Source: Lepidurus packardi (lineage: Eukaryota > Arthropoda > Branchiopoda > Notostraca > Triopsidae). From it: a stretch of DNA of 64,000 nt. The first letter of the stretch is position 1, and every line of letters begins with the position of its first letter. This document shows, one piece after another, positions 60,989-64,000 of this stretch. Made by a program: the position numbers and the translations under genes. Where the stretch lies: assembly GCA_023053545.1 (NCBI GenBank), contig JAKZAN010000005.1:13082001-13146000 (forward strand). Reading direction: 5' to 3'. The notes beneath the pieces were generated by a model. It worked only from the letters and a program-made list of their open reading frames with translations. It made no database searches and had not been told where the DNA came from.

Positions 60989-61693
60989 AACCCTTAAGGT
61001 AACCCAAAAAATTTACTGTAAGCAGTGCACTGGAGTCTCGTGTTCCCACAATTGTAGCAACGTTGGCTTGATCACTAACAAACACATCATTTAACAAAAA
61101 CATGTTATTCGCAAAAGTGATTATGGTCCCTATAGATTTTAAATCCTAATCCCTCACCCTCTCTAGAAACCTGACGTTTATTAACCTGAAGCAAGGAGCA
61201 ACTGGAGCAAGGTTGGAATGCGAATTAACATTTCAATTAAATGAAGCAGGAAGTTATTTAAAGCGTGGTTTGAACTTGCACGTAGTTCAATACACGTGTG
61301 TCGTAGTACTCGCACTGTAGTTCACGCTGGTTAGAGGCGGATTGTAGAAGCTATAAACAACAAAGCTGTCAGGAGCAATTCGCTTATACAGACTGCAAAG
61401 TGCAGCTACTAGCGTTCATAGTCGACCATTAACATACCAATACCTCCCATCAACCCAGGATATTATATTTACTATAGTTAAAAAAAGCCTTTTATAAGCT
61501 AAGCTGTACATACAAAAGGCGAGTTAGGAACAGGATTAAGTGCTTCCCTCATGATATACGTTATGGTACTACGATCTACGCCTTTGCCCTCCATTGGCCT
61601 CCACTGGTCAAAAAGGTTCTTGTCCTTCAGTTTTGCTTTCGTGTTTCGTACAGCCACAAAAAGCAGTACTCCAATAGACTCGGAAGCAGAAAC
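60989..61693. other. Gap between O and N; second unit boundary
   Basis: About 700 bp. From about 61198 it repeats the region upstream of copy M. No gene. Confidence 0.5.
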
Positions 61694-63051
61694 ATGGATT
61701 TCTTTCGAGGAATGGGAGTTTTACTACTGTTCTTTCGTATTGGTTTGGTCACTGGAAACGGTTACTGGAGCATCGTAGTGTCAGGTCAATTTTATAAAGA
61801 TTTTAAGCTCGCCGTTCTGGGTAATCCTTTCCCTTCTTTACGCATTTCTACAGGTAAGACGCTTTCTATACAACTTAATCGTAAAGTTAGAAAAATTCCT
61901 CTTTTAACGAACATCTGAATTTAATTAATTACTGCGAGGGAATTTTTGAAGGATTCGGAGATTTCCAACTTATTAATTATTTGTATCTTCATTTCTATTT
62001 ATTTCTTTGTTGTTGCGTACGGAAAGTTTCCGAGGTTGTAGCAAGGTTGGAATGCGGGAGAGTCTGCGGTAGTAATGCGGCTTGCCAGGGCTTCAACGTA
62101 TACTATAAGGTCACCTCTTTTGTCTGCGAACGGTTACCCACCAATCTGCGGTTAAATCAAAGTCAAATTGCGTTCGTATCCCAGCCAGGAGGCTTCGTTT
62201 GGGAGAAATTAGCCGGAGGCGTGGCTCTTCCGTTCATTGACCAAACCCTGAAGGGCCTAGCTTCCGGTAATTACTGCGAAACCATCCGGCCTGGATGTAC
62301 CGGCCATTGGCCTGACTGTACTAACTGCGTGCAAAGCTGTATTGACTGCCAGAATCGTTACAAGTACACTGGTAAGTATTCGCTAGCGAGAAGTGCCTAT
62401 TTAAAGAAGATATATCTTATCTAACCGGCCGAAATTCAAATATTTAGAATTAAAACTTCCCAACTTGCAGGTCTTTTCACGTGTACCCTGTGGCCGGGAC
62501 CAGCTGGACCGGGCAATACTCCTATTGTCACCACTTGCTACGATCAATTAACCCATTTGATACGAAGAACGGTAAGCTTGTCCAACGGACAAGTTACGGA
62601 TCATCACATCTTGCCTTTCCGCGACATGAACCGTTTATGCCGGCTGAACGTGTACAAACTAATGCAGTTCGCCTTTTTCACTACGAGTCTTCACGGGTGG
62701 TACCAATCCCTCTACTCAAACCCGTACATTGAAGAGAACGGTACTCTGACTGGTCTGACCTTCTTATCAGCTAATGATGGGCCAGGAGGCGATGGGTTAG
62801 CCTTGGGTACCAATGCACTCACTCCCGCCCCTTTTGTTGTGGTCCATGACGATCGGTACCACTGCGGGTCACTTTGGTTGTTCAAAAATGGAAACGCCAC
62901 CTACTGCCCCGGAGGAGGCATTAGCTTCTTCGGTACCCCCCAATTTAATACCACGACTGGTCAAATGGTTGATACAGGTATTCACTGGCCTTTAGCCACT
63001 ACGAATAAAGACGTTCTCTATCGCATGGATCTGGCTTTACTCAACCAGTGA
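61694..63051 (+). CDS. Secreted PAN-like family protein, copy N (twin of M)
   Basis: Exons 61694-61853, 62027-62371 and 62471-63051; 361 residues, the three exon lengths identical to those of copy M. The exon 2 acceptor at 62025-62026 gives VSEVVARLECGRVC, matching copy L (EVSALVARMDC), which supports the acceptor choice in both twins. Differences from M are a few substitutions (for example NVTSF to KVTSF, which removes an N-glycosylation site, and GHWPDC for GLWPGC). The same two cysteines are missing as in M. Confidence 0.85.
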
Positions 63052-63521
63052 ATACAACTTCTACTCCCGCAGCACTTCTGATTTTGGGTTGGAATATAAT
63101 TATCCCAAACTTATCTAAGTAGTAAACACCTCGATGTATTTGCGGATTTTTCTTAGGTTATTAGAATTATAAAGAGTTACAATTTCCTTGTATCAGTAGC
63201 TGTAACAAGAAATAGACTGTGATTGGTCATTCAAAACTTTCCTACCCTACACATTCCAAATCAATGTTGTTTCAGTGACCGGTATTGATCATCAAATAAA
63301 CCTCCTAAAGCCACGGTACTAGATATAAGTGGCATTAAATAGTGAGGTTTACTATCCGATATATTCAATAGTCCCCGGTGCACCCCGTGACGTGGACTAC
63401 AGAGGTCCGAAGCCAAGCCCAGAAATTGACATTTATTTAGGGTGTCCAGCTTTTACTAGCATTTAACAAACCGATTGGGAAAACCCTTTTCCAGTGTTAC
63501 CGAGAAATTCCTAACGGAAAC
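63052..63521. other. Gap between copies N and P
   Basis: 470 bp, the duplicate of the M-O spacer. No gene. Confidence 0.5.
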
Positions 63522-64000
63522 ATGAACTTCAATGCTTTAATAGTTCTTTTGTGCTGGATTTCCGAAGGAGGGAGAGCGTGTGCGGCTGATGCATCATGGA
63601 CCAGCTTTGCAACCACTCAACTTTACTCAGGATTGAGAATGATGACCGACCCGAATGATAGTGCTCTCCCCGTGCGGTTGATTAGCAAAGGTATCACTAA
63701 TGTATACCTCCTTAAATTTCTTAAAAAAGTATAACATTGTGACTTTTTTTATAATATCTTTGAAAATTTTGCTAGAGGTAAATCTTATTTGGGCAAGACT
63801 GGAATGTATGTATTCCTGTGAGCACAATCAATCGTGTCAAGCTTTTAATTTCTACGAGAACACTACTGCGTATGTCTGCGAAATGTTGGCCGATAACTTG
63901 TGCGGCAATCAGATCAGGAAAGCGTTCGTAGCCTGGCCAGGTAGTTCGGTGTGGGATAGGATAAGTACTGGCGCGCAGAAATCTTGTTTGGAAACAAGAT
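63522..64000 (+). CDS. Secreted PAN-like family protein, copy P (cut by the right edge)
   Basis: Exon 1 63522-63690 (MNFNALIVLLCWISEGGRAC, signal peptide; LISKG at the junction) and exon 2 from 63776, open at the window end. Exon 2 starts EVNLIWARLECMYSC and keeps the full cysteine set so far (SCQAFNFYENTTAYVCEMLA, DNLC, KSCLE). Exon 1 is almost the same as that of copy O, so P shows what O has lost. The C-terminal domain lies outside the window. Confidence 0.8.

Larger units (their letters stand above)
57984..63520. repeat. Tandem segmental duplication, two units of about 3.2 kb
   Basis: Unit 1 begins near 57984 and unit 2 near 61198. Matching landmarks: copy M start 58497 and copy N start 61694 (offset 3197); copy O start 60374 and copy P start 63522 (offset 3148). 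Coding and intergenic sequence are both nearly identical with small indels, so the event is recent. Each unit carries one M-type gene and one O/P-type gene. Confidence 0.85.

Overview
This is animal nuclear DNA: almost every gene is split by short GT-AG introns (about 45-220 bp, a few of kilobases), and the products include ionotropic receptors, cystinosin, bifunctional UMP synthase, drebrin-like protein, RIO kinase 2, RPSA and a BTB-BACK protein. Compact introns, tandem arrays of secreted paralogues, ionotropic-receptor genes and a long Ser/Thr-rich secreted protein fit an arthropod, plausibly a branchiopod crustacean such as Daphnia. That identification is inference, not proof. All exon joins were made by hand from splice consensus, phase and family comparison.

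Layout. (1) 0-5.2 kb, minus strand: two tandem ionotropic-receptor genes, the first running off the left edge. (2) 6.0-19.7 kb, plus strand: six tandem genes of one secreted, cysteine-rich, three-exon family that I do not recognise: signal peptide, PAN/Apple-like cysteine module, then a C-terminal domain ending in YGCGSFWL and NATYCPGG. (3) 20.5-21.9 kb, minus: a mucin-like protein with an Asn/Thr/Ser repeat. (4) 24.1-26.4 kb, plus: cystinosin. (5) 27.7-31.6 kb, plus: three genes for hydrophilic or disordered proteins: a Gly-rich one, one with four C-x-C motifs like a metallothionein, and one with acidic and arginine blocks. (6) 32.3-39.6 kb: BTB-BACK gene with a 4-kb first intron; its second intron carries a retroposon with target-site duplication. 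(7) 40.4-41.3 kb: 42-bp minisatellite with a 9-unit higher-order repeat. (8) 41.9-55.4 kb: dense housekeeping block UMPS(+), DBNL(-), RIOK2(+), RPUSD3-like(-), RPSA(+), M3 oligopeptidase-like(-). (9) 56.5-64.0 kb: the secreted family resumes with three complete genes, one gene missing its PAN exon and one cut by the window edge; two of the pairs come from a roughly 3.2-kb tandem duplication.

Most notable: the secreted family itself, including correlated loss of two cysteines that suggests a disulfide; an M3 peptidase homologue in which HExxH has become GKxxH and the third zinc ligand is Gly (a probable pseudoenzyme with a mitochondrial-type N-terminus); a (CxCxxx)4 metal-binding-like module; and relics showing birth and death within the family.
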